DNA of 64,000 nt, from NCBI GenBank assembly GCA_020024555.1, contig JAHHTQ010000001.1:62001-126000 (forward strand), given 5' to 3'. Every line of letters begins with the position of its first letter. Position 1 is the stretch's first letter. This DNA comes from Angelakisella sp. (GTDB lineage: Bacteria > Bacillota > Clostridia > Oscillospirales > Ruminococcaceae). This document shows, one piece after another, positions 8,112 through 17,156 of the stretch. The notes under the pieces are model-generated. The model did no database searches. It had not been told where the DNA came from and saw nothing but the letters and a program-made list of their open reading frames with translations. A program made the position numbers and the translations under genes.

Positions 8112-8420
8112 GGGACTAAAAGATTAGCCACCCAGCGTGTCAAAAAAGGAATATCAATTCGTCATAATGACTAGGTCTATAAAAGTTTTACTCAATTTTT
8201 TTCAAAAAATTGCGGTTCTTAGGCAGAGCCTAAGACGTTTTCCGCAGAAAACGGAACGCTTTTGCCGTTCAAGCGCTTTTTTGAAGGTGAATTTTGGCTT
8301 TTATGCCAAAAGAGGAAACTTTTTGCAAGGGAAAAAGTTTCTTTGAAATTACCCATTTTGTGCATATTTTTCTGACAATAGTTTTTTTCGACAGACTGAG
8401 GGGCTAAAAGATTAGCCCCC
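8112..8420. repeat. MITE-like element made of consecutive hairpins with imperfect inverted ends
   Basis: About 310 bases with no credible gene and at least eight inverted repeats in a row: 8113-8131 (CTAA AAGA TTAG), 8193-8212 (9-bp stem), 8217-8235 (TCTTAGGC AGA GCCTAAGA), 8236-8253 (CGTTTTC/GAAAACG), 8254-8270 (GAACG/CGTTC), 8268-8285, 8292-8311 (TTTTGGC/GCCAAAA), 8315-8341 (10-bp stem) and 8400-8419 (GGGGCTAA AAGA TTAGCCCC). The first and last hairpins share the core CTAAAAGATTAGCC and are followed inward by related sequences (CAGCGTGTCAAAAAA on the left, CAGTCTGTCGAAAAAA on the right read on the minus strand). This gives imperfect terminal inverted repeats of about 35 bp. I see no clear target duplication. 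Confidence 0.6.
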
Positions 8421-8431
8421 ATTTTTAGTTA

Positions 8432-8971
8432 TCAATAATTTGTTTCTTTTATTTTAAAATAAGCCTGTGGGTGAGTACAAATAGGGCATATTTGCGGAGC
8501 TGTTTTTCCGATATGAATATGTCCGCAGTTTGAGCATTCCCAAATAGTATCACCGTCACGGGAAAATACAAGTCCGCCTTCTACATTTTCAAGAAGTTTT
8601 CTGTATCTTTCTTCATGTGCTTTTTCTATTTTAGCAACACCTTCAAAAAGATATGCTATATGGTTAAAACCTTCTTCTCTTGCAACTTTTGCAAATTCGG
8701 CATACATTTCTGTCCATTCATAGTTTTCTCCGTTTGCGGCATCTGTCAGATTTTCTATTGTAGATGGTATTTCGCCGTCGTGTAGCAATTTAAACCATAT
8801 TTTTGCGTGTTCTTTTTCGTTATTTGCAGTTTCTGTAAATAGTTGCGCTATTTGCTCATAACCGTCTTTTTTTGCCTTTGACGCATAGTATGTGTATTTG
8901 TTGCGGGCTTGGCTTTCTCCGGCAAATGCTGCCATTAGATTTGCCTCTGTTTTTGTACCTTTTAAATTCAT
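8432..8971 (-). CDS. rbr: Rubrerythrin
   Basis: A 179-residue protein with an N-terminal diiron four-helix bundle and a C-terminal rubredoxin-like domain. Ligand motifs include AFAGESQARNKY, ETANNEKEHAKIW and the second-half pair with EGVAKIEKAHEERY; the Fe(Cys)4 site is CSNCGH and CPICTHPQ. Rubrerythrin reduces hydrogen peroxide to water in the cytoplasm of anaerobes using electrons from NADH or rubredoxin systems. Length is typical. GGAG 13 bases upstream of the ATG is the ribosome binding site. A sigma-A promoter and an adjacent palindrome upstream suggest peroxide- or metal-responsive control. Confidence 0.96.
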   Translation of the reverse strand: MNLKGTKTEANLMAAFAGESQARNKYTYYASKAKKDGYEQIAQLFTETANNEKEHAKIWFKLLHDGEIPSTIENLTDAANGENYEWTEMYAEFAKVAREEGFNHIAYLFEGVAKIEKAHEERYRKLLENVEGGLVFSRDGDTIWECSNCGHIHIGKTAPQICPICTHPQAYFKIKETNY

Positions 8972-8999
8972 AATAAAAACACTCCTTTTATTAAAATTT

Positions 9000-9053
9000 T
9001 ATAACAAATAAATGTTATAGTTATATTTTATATTATATATCATAAAAATGCAA
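9000..9053 (-). promoter_or_regulatory. rbr promoter with operator-like palindrome
   Basis: On the minus strand, TTGCAT (9053-9048), a 17-base spacer and TAAAAT (9030-9025) form a sigma-A-type promoter. Immediately downstream, about where transcription should start, is TATAACA-N6-TGTTATA (9000-9019), a perfect 7-bp dyad. The placement suits a repressor such as a Fur/PerR-family protein, but it does not match a known box closely enough for me to name the regulator. Confidence 0.5.
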
Positions 9054-9090
9054 TAATACAAAAAATATTTGATTATTTTTTTGATAATCA

Positions 9091-9119
9091 TTGAAAATTT
9101 AAAGCTATTTTGGTATAAT
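9091..9119 (+). promoter_or_regulatory. Sigma-A promoter for ligA operon
   Basis: TTGAAA at 9091-9096, 17-base spacer, TATAAT at 9114-9119. The predicted start is about 50-55 bases before the ligA ATG. Confidence 0.75.
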
Positions 9120-9179
9120 AATATAGTATGTATTTCAAATTTAAAAAATTGCTATTTTATAGATAAAGGAATGAAGTAA

Positions 9180-11192
9180 ATGAAAGATATACAATTTAAA
9201 AATACAGATAATTTGAGTGTTGAAGAAATAGGCAAAGTTATCGAAGAACTTCGTCAGGTTATCGAATATCACTCTGATAGATATTACAATAAAGATGCTC
9301 CTGAAATAGAGGACTATGAATATGATGCGCTTTTGCATAAACTCATTGATTTGGAAGAAAAGTATCCAATGTTTTACAGTGACACTTCGCCGACAGTACG
9401 GGTTGGAGGCGTTGCTCAAAATACATTTGCGCAGGTAGAACACACTGTGCAAATGGGGTCTTTGCAAGATGTTTTTTCTTTTGATGAGTTGCGTGAATTT
9501 GATAATCGTGTAAGACAGGTTGTAGAGAAACCGCTTTACATTGTAGAGCCAAAAATTGACGGATTGTCTGTGTCGCTTGTTTACAAAGACGGTGCGCTTG
9601 TACAGGGTTCAACACGTGGTAATGGTTTTGTTGGTGAAGATGTGACTGAAAACATAAGGACAATAAAGACAGTACCGCTAAAATTAAAAGAAAAATTACC
9701 GTTTGTTGAAGTACGTGGCGAAGTGTATATGTCACCTGTAAATTTTAAAAAGCTGGTTGAAGAACAGGAACTGAACGAGGAACAACCGGCAAAAAATCCA
9801 CGTAATGCGGCGGCGGGTTCACTAAGACAAAAAAATCCGAAGATAACCGCAAAAAGAAATTTGGATATTTTTGTGTTTAATATTCAGCAGATAGAGGGTG
9901 CAGAGATAACAGGACATAAGCAAAGTCTTGATTATCTGAAATCAATAGGTTTTACGGTTTCACCTTCATATTTTGTTACAGACAATATAGAAAATGTTAT
10001 CGGGGAGATACAAAAAATAGGCGACAACAGAGGAGACTATAATTTTGGCATAGACGGTGCAGTTGTAAAAGTCGATAGTCTGAGTGACAGAGAAAAACTT
10101 GGTTCAACTGCAAAATATCCAAAATGGGCAGTCGCATATAAATATCCGCCAGAGGAAAAAGAGACAAAACTGCTTGATATATCGGTACAAGTCGGCAGAA
10201 CAGGAGCCATTACACCGACGGCTGTTTTCGAGCCAATTCAGCTTGCGGGTACAACAGTAAGTAGGGCAGTACTTCACAATCAAGATTTCATTGATGAAAA
10301 AAATATTTCTATTGGCGATATAATCGTGGTACGAAAAGCAGGCGATATAATTCCTGAGGTTGTAAAAGTGGCGCAACACATACAAAACGGTGAGTGTTAC
10401 AAGCTCCCTGATGTTTGTCCGTCTTGCGGGGCAAAACTTGTAAAGGACGAAGAACAATCTGTAATCAGATGTATAAATTCCGCCTGTCCGGCTCAATGTG
10501 TCCGAAGTCTTATTCATTTTTGCAGTAGAAATGCTATGGATATAGAAGGTATGGGTGAGGCGGTTTGTTTACAACTTTCCGAAAAAGGATTAGTCAAGAA
10601 TTTTGCAGATATATATTCACTGACATTCGAAGATTTACTTGAATTAGAGGGTTTTGCAAAGAAAAAAGCCGAAAATCTAATTAATGCAATAAACAAATCA
10701 AAAGAGAAAGATTTATCAAATTTGATTTATGGATTGGGTATTAGGGAAGTTGGTGAAAAAGCCGCTAAGCTTTTGAGTAAAAAGTTTAAATCACTTGATA
10801 GTATCCGTACAGCGACAAAAGAACAGATAATGGAAATTGACGGTTTCGGTGAAGTAATGGCAGAGTTCACAGTTGAGTACTTTAATGATGCAAGTAATAA
10901 TGAAATTTGTGATAAACTGATAGCGCAAAATCTCAATACAAGCAGCGCCGAAGAAAATACAAGCGAATTATTTGCGGGTATGACATTTGTGCTTACAGGT
11001 ACGTTGCCGACACTTTCACGAAAAGACGCGTCGGATATTATTGAAAAAAACGGTGGAAAAACATCTTCATCTGTTTCCAAAAAGACAACTTATGTGCTTG
11101 CCGGTGAAGAAGCAGGCAGTAAGCTTGACAAGGCAAATGCGTTAGGTGTAAAGGTTATAACGGAAGAAGAATTTTTACAGATGTTAAAATAA
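9180..11192 (+). CDS. ligA: NAD-dependent DNA ligase LigA
   Basis: Complete 670-residue bacterial DNA ligase that seals nicks using NAD+. Order: Ia domain with YEYDALLHKL near the start, adenylation domain with the nucleophilic lysine in EPKIDGLSVSL (K about 125), OB fold, a four-cysteine zinc finger (CPSCG ... RCINSACPAQ, about 415-440), helix-hairpin-helix repeats (about 450-590) and a C-terminal BRCT domain beginning near FAGMTFVLTGTLPTLSRKDA. All parts are present and length is standard. It leads ligA-gatC-gatA-gatB, a common Firmicutes order. The ATG at 9180 overlaps a preceding ATGAAGTAA minicistron and has AAAGGAATG upstream. Confidence 0.98.
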   Translation: MKDIQFKNTDNLSVEEIGKVIEELRQVIEYHSDRYYNKDAPEIEDYEYDALLHKLIDLEEKYPMFYSDTSPTVRVGGVAQNTFAQVEHTVQMGSLQDVFSFDELREFDNRVRQVVEKPLYIVEPKIDGLSVSLVYKDGALVQGSTRGNGFVGEDVTENIRTIKTVPLKLKEKLPFVEVRGEVYMSPVNFKKLVEEQELNEEQPAKNPRNAAAGSLRQKNPKITAKRNLDIFVFNIQQIEGAEITGHKQSLDYLKSIGFTVSPSYFVTDNIENVIGEIQKIGDNRGDYNFGIDGAVVKVDSLSDREKLGSTAKYPKWAVAYKYPPEEKETKLLDISVQVGRTGAITPTAVFEPIQLAGTTVSRAVLHNQDFIDEKNISIGDIIVVRKAGDIIPEVVKVAQHIQNGECYKLPDVCPSCGAKLVKDEEQSVIRCINSACPAQCVRSLIHFCSRNAMDIEGMGEAVCLQLSEKGLVKNFADIYSLTFEDLLELEGFAKKKAENLINAINKSKEKDLSNLIYGLGIREVGEKAAKLLSKKFKSLDSIRTATKEQIMEIDGFGEVMAEFTVEYFNDASNNEICDKLIAQNLNTSSAEENTSELFAGMTFVLTGTLPTLSRKDASDIIEKNGGKTSSSVSKKTTYVLAGEEAGSKLDKANALGVKVITEEEFLQMLK

Positions 11193-11225
11193 TTATTTTT
11201 ATATAATGGACAAAGGAGAAAATAA

Positions 11226-11495
11226 ATGAAAGTTGATATTGAAAAGATAGCCAAACTATCAAAACTTAGCATAAGCGACAGCGAAAAGGAAAAATTTGAA
11301 AAACAAATAGAAAATATGATTGATATGATAGAAAACCTACCTGATATATCTGGTAAGCCATTTGTTGATGAAAATAACAGAATGGAACTGAGAAAAGATG
11401 AAGTGATTGAATCTATGGAAAGACAAAAACTTCTTTCAAACGCTCCGGAAGTTTTGGCAGGTTGCGTAGCTGTTCCGAAAACAATGGAATCATAA
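11226..11495 (+). CDS. gatC: Asp-tRNA(Asn)/Glu-tRNA(Gln) amidotransferase subunit C
   Basis: An 89-residue GatC, the small subunit that wraps around GatA and joins it to GatB. Recognised from DIEKIAKLSKLSISDSEKEK at the N-terminus and the C-terminal NAPEV block. The complex converts mischarged Glu-tRNA(Gln) or Asp-tRNA(Asn) to the correct amidated form. It sits 33 bases after ligA with AAAGGAGAAA before the ATG, and gatA follows after 45 bases. Confidence 0.94.
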   Translation: MKVDIEKIAKLSKLSISDSEKEKFEKQIENMIDMIENLPDISGKPFVDENNRMELRKDEVIESMERQKLLSNAPEVLAGCVAVPKTMES

Positions 11496-11540
11496 TATAT
11501 CAAAAAACAATAAATATTTTTACTGGGAAAGGGAAAAATA

Positions 11541-12998
11541 ATGAATTTATATGAATATACAGCGTCTGAATTGCACGAAAAACTTGTTAACAAAGAAGTA
11601 AGCGCAACAGAAATCGCCAAAGACACAATGGACAGAATAAACGCAACAGAAGAGAAAGTAGGTTCTTTTGTAACAATTACAGAGGAACTTGCTATGGAAA
11701 ATGCAAAACTTGTTGATGAAAAAATAGCGAATGGTGAAGAAATATCAAAACTTGCAGGTATTCCGATAGCTGTAAAAGATAATATTTGCACAAACGGAAT
11801 AAAGACAACCTGTTCGTCAAAAATGCTTATGAACTTTGTGCCACAATATAGCGCAACTGTTTATGAAAGAGTTTTAAAAAGCGGTATGACAGTAGTTGGT
11901 AAAGTTAATATGGACGAATTTGCTATGGGTTCTTCCTGTGAAAATTCAGCAGTAAAAGTTACACGTAACCCACGTAATATCGATTATGTTCCCGGTGGTT
12001 CTTCGGGTGGTTCGGCGTCGTCGGTAGCGGCAGGACAAGCTACTTTGTCACTTGGTTCGGATACAGGTGGTTCTATTCGTCAACCGGCGGCTTTTACAGG
12101 CGTTATAGGTCTAAAACCTACTTACGGAAGCGTATCAAGATATGGACTTGTGGCTTTCGCATCTTCGCTTGACCAAATTGGACCTATGGGACGCAGCGTA
12201 ACAGATGTTGCAAATTTATATACAGCCATTTGCGGCGCGGATAAACTTGACGCCACGACATCAAAGAGAGAATATCCTGATTTTGCCACTCTGCTTAATT
12301 CAGACGTAAAAGGACTTAGAATAGGTTTGCCGAAAGAATTTTTCGGTGAGGGTGTTGACGCTCAAATAAAAGAAAGTGTTATGACAGCTATAAAAGAATT
12401 GGAGAAAAAAGGCGCTGTTCTTGTAAACGTATCACTTCCAAGCACAGATTACGCGCTTTCAGCTTACTATATTCTTTCATCGGCAGAGGCATCATCAAAC
12501 CTTGCGCGTTTTGATGGCGTTAAGTACGGTTTCAGAGCAGAAAATTATGACGGATTAAACGATATGTATGAAAAAACAAGAAGCGAGGGCTTTGGTGACG
12601 AAGTTAAACGTAGAATAATGCTAGGTTCATTTGTATTAAGTTCAGGCTTCTATGATGCGCATTATAACAAAGCAAAACTTCTTCAACAAAAAATCAGCGC
12701 CGAATATGCAGAGGCATTTAAAGTTTGCGATGTATTGGCAACACCTACAACACCTACAACAGCGTTCAAGATAGGTGATAAAGTATCTGACCCTATGAAG
12801 ATGTATGCGGGGGATATTTGTACGGTAACAATAAATATTGCGGGACTGCCTGCGCTTTCAATACCGTGCGGAAACGTAAACGGTTTGCCGGTAGGTTTGC
12901 AATTAATAGGCGCTAAGTTCTCTGAACAAACATTACTTAATACAGCTTTTGCTTATGAAAAGATAATGGGAACAGTCAGCGCAGTTGCCAATTTGTAA
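11541..12998 (+). CDS. gatA: Asp-tRNA(Asn)/Glu-tRNA(Gln) amidotransferase subunit A
   Basis: A 485-residue amidase-signature enzyme. The catalytic Ser-cisSer-Lys set is visible: lysine in GIPIAVKDNI, the Gly/Ser-rich segment PGGSSGGSASSVAAG and SDTGGSIRQPAAF. It releases ammonia from glutamine for transfer to the activated aminoacyl-tRNA on GatB. Length and sequence are standard. It has a GGGAAAGGG ribosome binding region upstream, and gatB follows after 18 bases. Confidence 0.97.
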   Translation: MNLYEYTASELHEKLVNKEVSATEIAKDTMDRINATEEKVGSFVTITEELAMENAKLVDEKIANGEEISKLAGIPIAVKDNICTNGIKTTCSSKMLMNFVPQYSATVYERVLKSGMTVVGKVNMDEFAMGSSCENSAVKVTRNPRNIDYVPGGSSGGSASSVAAGQATLSLGSDTGGSIRQPAAFTGVIGLKPTYGSVSRYGLVAFASSLDQIGPMGRSVTDVANLYTAICGADKLDATTSKREYPDFATLLNSDVKGLRIGLPKEFFGEGVDAQIKESVMTAIKELEKKGAVLVNVSLPSTDYALSAYYILSSAEASSNLARFDGVKYGFRAENYDGLNDMYEKTRSEGFGDEVKRRIMLGSFVLSSGFYDAHYNKAKLLQQKISAEYAEAFKVCDVLATPTTPTTAFKIGDKVSDPMKMYAGDICTVTINIAGLPALSIPCGNVNGLPVGLQLIGAKFSEQTLLNTAFAYEKIMGTVSAVANL

Positions 12999-13016
12999 TG
13001 GGAGGAAGTAAAAATA

Positions 13017-14462
13017 ATGAAATATGTAACCGTAATAGGTCTTGAAGTTCACGCAGAGCTTAATACAAAGACAAAGATATACTGTGGTTGTAAAAATGAG
13101 TTTGGCTCAGAAGTCAATACAAACTGTTGTCCTATATGTTTGGGTATGCCCGGAACATTGCCGACACTAAACGAAAGTGTAGTTGATTATGCAGTTAAAA
13201 TGGGTTATGCGCTAAACTGTAAAATAAACAGAGTGACAAAAATGGATAGAAAGAATTATTACTATCCTGACTTGCCAAAAGCCTATCAAATATCACAGTC
13301 AGATATACCGCTTTGCGAAAACGGTTATCTTGATGCAATGATTGACGAACAAGGTAATACAAAACGCATAGGCGTAACACGTATACACATAGAGGAAGAT
13401 GCGGGTAAGCTTATTCACGCAGATGGTTATGACGGAAAGAGTCTGGTAGACTTTAACCGAGCAGGCGTTCCGCTTATTGAGATAGTGTCTGAACCGGATA
13501 TGCGTTCAGCTGATGAAGCAAAAGCATACCTAGAAGGAATTCGCGCAATTCTTCAATACTTAAATATTTCCGACTGTAAAATGCAGGAAGGTTCTATTCG
13601 TTGTGATGTCAATGTATCTGTTCATCAAGAAGGCAGCGACAAATTTGGCACACGTTGCGAAATGAAGAACGTAAACGGTTTTACAAATGTTGTTGCGGCA
13701 ATCGAATATGAGTCAAAACGTCAAATAGATATACTTGAAAACGGGGGTACAATCAATCAGGAAACACGCCGTTGGGACGCAGTAAAAGGCGAAAGCGTAT
13801 TACTTCGTACAAAAGAAGATGCGCAGGATTATCGTTACTTTCCTGAACCGGATATGCTTACAATAGTGGTTGATGAAGAAAGACTTGCGCAGCTAAAAGA
13901 CGAAGTTCCTGAACTTCCAAACCACAAGTTGACAAGATTTATGACAGAATACGCGCTGCCTTTCTATGATTCAAGCCTATATATTGAAAATATTGATAAG
14001 GCGGATTTCTTTGAAGAGACAGCGAAATTCAAAAAATGTCAACCAAAGAATATAAGTAACTGGATTTTGGGAGATATTTCCCGTATTCTCAATGAAACAA
14101 ACAAGACAGTGGCTGATATGAGCCTTACAGCAAAGAAACTTAGCGATATGATAGAGCTTATAGAAAATAAGACAATTTCAAACACAGCTGCAAAGACAGT
14201 ATTGGAAGAAATTATTTTCAGTGACAGAGAGCCACAAGATGTTGTTAAGGAAAAAGGACTTGCGCAAATCAGTGATACATCAGCGCTGGAAGCAATCGTT
14301 TCAGAAGTACTTGCAAACAATCAAAAAGTTGTAGCAGACTTTAAAGGCGGAAAGAGCAATGCTATGGGATTCTTGGTAGGACAATGTATGAAAGCGTCAA
14401 AAGGACAGGGAAATCCTGCTGTTATGAAAGATATTCTTGTTAAACAACTCGAAAATATGTAA
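13017..14462 (+). CDS. gatB: Asp-tRNA(Asn)/Glu-tRNA(Gln) amidotransferase subunit B
   Basis: A 481-residue GatB, the kinase/transamidase subunit that phosphorylates the mischarged aminoacyl group. Diagnostic segments are GLEVHAELNTKTKIYCGC with C-x-C zinc ligands and the NTNCCPICLGMPG loop, DRKNYYYPDLPKAYQISQ, and the YRYFPEPDM signature; the C-terminal YqeY-like tRNA-binding domain spans about 330-481. Standard length. Preceded by TGGGAGGAAG. Together with gatC and gatA this suggests indirect Gln-tRNA and possibly Asn-tRNA synthesis. Confidence 0.97.
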   Translation: MKYVTVIGLEVHAELNTKTKIYCGCKNEFGSEVNTNCCPICLGMPGTLPTLNESVVDYAVKMGYALNCKINRVTKMDRKNYYYPDLPKAYQISQSDIPLCENGYLDAMIDEQGNTKRIGVTRIHIEEDAGKLIHADGYDGKSLVDFNRAGVPLIEIVSEPDMRSADEAKAYLEGIRAILQYLNISDCKMQEGSIRCDVNVSVHQEGSDKFGTRCEMKNVNGFTNVVAAIEYESKRQIDILENGGTINQETRRWDAVKGESVLLRTKEDAQDYRYFPEPDMLTIVVDEERLAQLKDEVPELPNHKLTRFMTEYALPFYDSSLYIENIDKADFFEETAKFKKCQPKNISNWILGDISRILNETNKTVADMSLTAKKLSDMIELIENKTISNTAAKTVLEEIIFSDREPQDVVKEKGLAQISDTSALEAIVSEVLANNQKVVADFKGGKSNAMGFLVGQCMKASKGQGNPAVMKDILVKQLENM

Positions 14463-14503
14463 ATATAAATTATTGGTTATTCTTAATAAAAAGGAGAAAG
14501 TAT

Positions 14504-14953
14504 ATGTCAGTAAAAACAATAGCGATAGGGAATGATCATGGCGGTACGGAACTAAAATTTGAAATATTAAAGAGACTTGAAAACAGTGGTTACACAGTAA
14601 TAAACAAAGGCACAGACACAACAGATGCAGTTGACTATCCGGATATGGCAAAACTTGTTTGTGATGAAGTAAACAGCGGTAACGCAGATTGCGGTATACT
14701 TATTTGCGGGACAGGAATAGGAATAGGTATTTCGGCAAATAAGATAAAAGGCATAAGAGCCGCTATGTGTTCCGATTGTTTTTCAGCAAAAATGGCGCGT
14801 GTGCACAACAATGCGAATGTAATAACATTTGGCGCAAGAACAATAGGACCTGAGCTTGCTTGGTCAATAGTTGAGTCTTATCTTTCAGCTGAGTTTGAAG
14901 GTGGCAGACACGAAAAACGTGTTGAAAAAATAATGGCGCTTGAAAACTTATAA
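14504..14953 (+). CDS. rpiB: Ribose-5-phosphate isomerase B
   Basis: A 149-residue RpiB/LacA/LacB-family sugar isomerase interconverting ribose 5-phosphate and ribulose 5-phosphate. Seen: IGNDHGGTELK at the N-terminus, the GILICGTGIGIGISANK phosphate-binding loop, the catalytic cysteine in AMCSDCFSAKMARVHNNANV, and FEGGRHEKRVEKI near the end. AAAGGAGAAAG precedes the ATG. It follows gatB by 41 bases and may share its transcript. RpiB rather than LacAB is favoured by the solitary gene and the absence of lactose genes. Confidence 0.93.
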   Translation: MSVKTIAIGNDHGGTELKFEILKRLENSGYTVINKGTDTTDAVDYPDMAKLVCDEVNSGNADCGILICGTGIGIGISANKIKGIRAAMCSDCFSAKMARVHNNANVITFGARTIGPELAWSIVESYLSAEFEGGRHEKRVEKIMALENL

Positions 14954-14983
14954 TATTTTGTTTATAAATATACGGAGGACACA

Positions 14984-15637
14984 ATGAAGAATTTATTTAG
15001 GAATGCAACTTTTATTACAATACTTATGATCGTATTTTCTTTTGGGGTTGCTTATTCTTTGGATAGTTTCACAGATAAATATATACCACAGGGAAATGAT
15101 TCTAATGTGTCAAAACCAGATGATACAAATAAGGCGGATACACCTGATACCCCGAATAAAGAACCGGACAGCAATGATAATAACACCGAAGATACATTTA
15201 ACCCAATAAAGCCGTCAAACGGTGGTATAAAGGGTGGTAATGAGGCGGCTGTTAAGAATGGCAGACTACCGGGTTCTGATAACAAACCGATAAACCAAAA
15301 TCCCGAAATATTTGCATACAGAATAAATAAGAATTTATCTTTCAAAAAACCTGATGCAGTAGGAACTATTATGGCGGAAAACGATCCGGGTAATACGGAC
15401 AGTATGCAGTTATGTATATATATCGGTGAGGAGCAAAAACTTATCTACGCATCGGCTATGATTCGCCCAAATCAATATGTAAACGGTGACAAGTTATTTG
15501 TAAAATTGAAAAAAGGCGAGTATCCGGCAACAGCTGTAATAAGTGTATATAATACAGATACAGGCGAGCTTAAAACTTCAATTTACGAAGAAATAAAGGT
15601 ACGTGTAGATGACAGTTGGTTTAATTTGTTTGGTTAA
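14984..15637 (+). CDS. Secreted or membrane-anchored surface protein, unknown function
   Basis: 217 residues. The N-terminus (MKNLFRNATFITILMIVFSF) looks like a signal peptide or anchor, followed by an Asp/Asn/Pro/Thr-rich linker (about 35-105) of low complexity that would span the wall. The C-terminal part (about 120-217) is a beta-rich domain with MQLCIYIGEEQKLIYASAMI, NQYVNGDKLFVKLKKGEYPA and AVISVYNTDTGELK. Similar Ig-like extracellular domains occur in Clostridia surface proteins; I cannot name the family. The gene lies between rpiB and pncB with a GGAGGAC ribosome binding site. Confidence 0.7.
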   Translation: MKNLFRNATFITILMIVFSFGVAYSLDSFTDKYIPQGNDSNVSKPDDTNKADTPDTPNKEPDSNDNNTEDTFNPIKPSNGGIKGGNEAAVKNGRLPGSDNKPINQNPEIFAYRINKNLSFKKPDAVGTIMAENDPGNTDSMQLCIYIGEEQKLIYASAMIRPNQYVNGDKLFVKLKKGEYPATAVISVYNTDTGELKTSIYEEIKVRVDDSWFNLFG

Positions 15638-15669
15638 AAATAATTTTTGGCAGAATGGAGTTGTTACTA

Positions 15670-17136
15670 ATGGACTGTAATATGCAAAGAAATTTAACAA
15701 TGCTTACAGACTTTTATGAGTTTACAATGGCAAACGGATATTTGAAGAATGGTATCGGAAACAAAGAAGTGGTTTTTGATATGTTTTTCAGAAGAATACC
15801 CGATGGCGGTGGTTTTGCGATATTTGCAGGTCTCGAACAGGTAATAGATTATTTGGAAAACTTAAAATTTACTGAGCAAGACTTACAATATTTTATCGAT
15901 AAAAAGATTTTCTGTGATGATTTTATCGAGTACTTGCGTAATTTTAAATTTACTTGTGATGTTTGGAGCTTGAAAGAGGGTACGCCGATATTCCCAAATG
16001 AGCCTATTGTAACGGTAAAAGGCCCATTAATGCAGGCGCAACTTGTTGAGACTATGATACTTCTTTCAATAAATCATCAAACGCTTATTGCCACAAAGGC
16101 TAACAGAATAGTACGGGCAGCCGGTGGCAAAGCGGTTGTTGAGTTTGGCTCACGTCGAGCGCAGGGTTATGATGCGGCAGTTCTTGGCGCAAGAGCGGCA
16201 TATATAGCAGGTTGTGCAGGTACAGCTTGCGCAATAGCGGACAGAGACTATGGTATACCGGCATCGGGAACAATGGCGCACAGCTGGGTACAGGTTTTTG
16301 ACAGTGAATATGATGCCTTTAAGGCTTATGCAGAGGTATATCCAACGAATTGTATACTTCTTGTGGATACTTTCAATGTTCTTAAATCAGGCATACCGAA
16401 TGCCATAAAGGTATTTGATGAGGTACTCAAACCAAAAGGAATACGTCCGAAAGGTGTAAGAATAGACAGCGGTGACCTTGCATATTTATCCAAAAAAGCC
16501 AGAATAATGCTTGATGAGGCAGGTTACAGTGATGTTATGATAATGGCATCAAATTCACTTGATGAATATATTGTAAGGGATTTATTTGCACAGGGAGCAA
16601 AGATAGATGCTTTCGGTGTAGGTGAAAATCTTATAACAAGTAAGAGCGAACCTGTTTTCGGCGGAGTATATAAACTTGTTGCAGGTGAAGACAAAAACGG
16701 TATATTGAAATCCAAGATAAAAATAAGTGAGTCAGTTGATAAGATAACAACTCCCGGATTTAAGAAATTATACAGATTTTACAGTAAAGATAACGGAAAA
16801 GCCATTGCTGACTATATATGTTTGTATGATGAAGAAGTTAAAGATGATGAAGATTTAACTATATTTGATCCGAATGCAATATGGAAATGCAAACAGATGA
16901 CAAATTATAGGGCAGAACTTTTGCAAATACAAGTGTTTAATAAGGGTAAAAAATGTTATGAAAGTCCATCAGTAGAAGAAATAAGAAATTATTGTCTTGC
17001 TAGTTTGGAAAAATTGTGGGACGAAAGCAAACGTTTTGAATATCCACATAGATATTATGTTGATTTATCAAAAAAACTGTATGACGAAAAACAACAACTT
17101 TTAGCTGAAATAGGACAAGAAACAGTAAAGAAATAA
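15670..17136 (+). CDS. pncB: Nicotinate phosphoribosyltransferase
   Basis: About 488 residues, the Gram-positive form that makes nicotinate mononucleotide from nicotinate and PRPP for NAD salvage. Support: NLTMLTDFYEFTMANGYL at the N-terminus, VEFGSRRAQGYDAAVLGARA, GTMAHSWVQVF, RIDSGDLAYLSKKAR and MASNSLDEYIV, which build the phosphoribosyl site. An in-frame ATG occurs at 15655, but GGAG at 15657-15660 lies 9 bases before the ATG at 15670, so the latter is preferred. A strong terminator follows. The ECF S-component at 47.8 kb could supply the substrate. Confidence 0.95.
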   Translation: MDCNMQRNLTMLTDFYEFTMANGYLKNGIGNKEVVFDMFFRRIPDGGGFAIFAGLEQVIDYLENLKFTEQDLQYFIDKKIFCDDFIEYLRNFKFTCDVWSLKEGTPIFPNEPIVTVKGPLMQAQLVETMILLSINHQTLIATKANRIVRAAGGKAVVEFGSRRAQGYDAAVLGARAAYIAGCAGTACAIADRDYGIPASGTMAHSWVQVFDSEYDAFKAYAEVYPTNCILLVDTFNVLKSGIPNAIKVFDEVLKPKGIRPKGVRIDSGDLAYLSKKARIMLDEAGYSDVMIMASNSLDEYIVRDLFAQGAKIDAFGVGENLITSKSEPVFGGVYKLVAGEDKNGILKSKIKISESVDKITTPGFKKLYRFYSKDNGKAIADYICLYDEEVKDDEDLTIFDPNAIWKCKQMTNYRAELLQIQVFNKGKKCYESPSVEEIRNYCLASLEKLWDESKRFEYPHRYYVDLSKKLYDEKQQLLAEIGQETVKK

Positions 17137-17156
17137 ATTATTTATAACTTTTATTT

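Noticed and set aside
8137..8422. Two open frames (plus and minus strand, about 68 codons) inside the hairpin element
   Set aside because: They consist of palindromic sequence read in either direction and have no ribosome binding site; not treated as genes.
11090..11791. A 233-codon open frame on the minus strand across gatC and gatA
   Set aside because: It is antisense to two unmistakable genes, is Ser/Phe/Ile-rich low-quality sequence and has no ribosome binding site or family resemblance.
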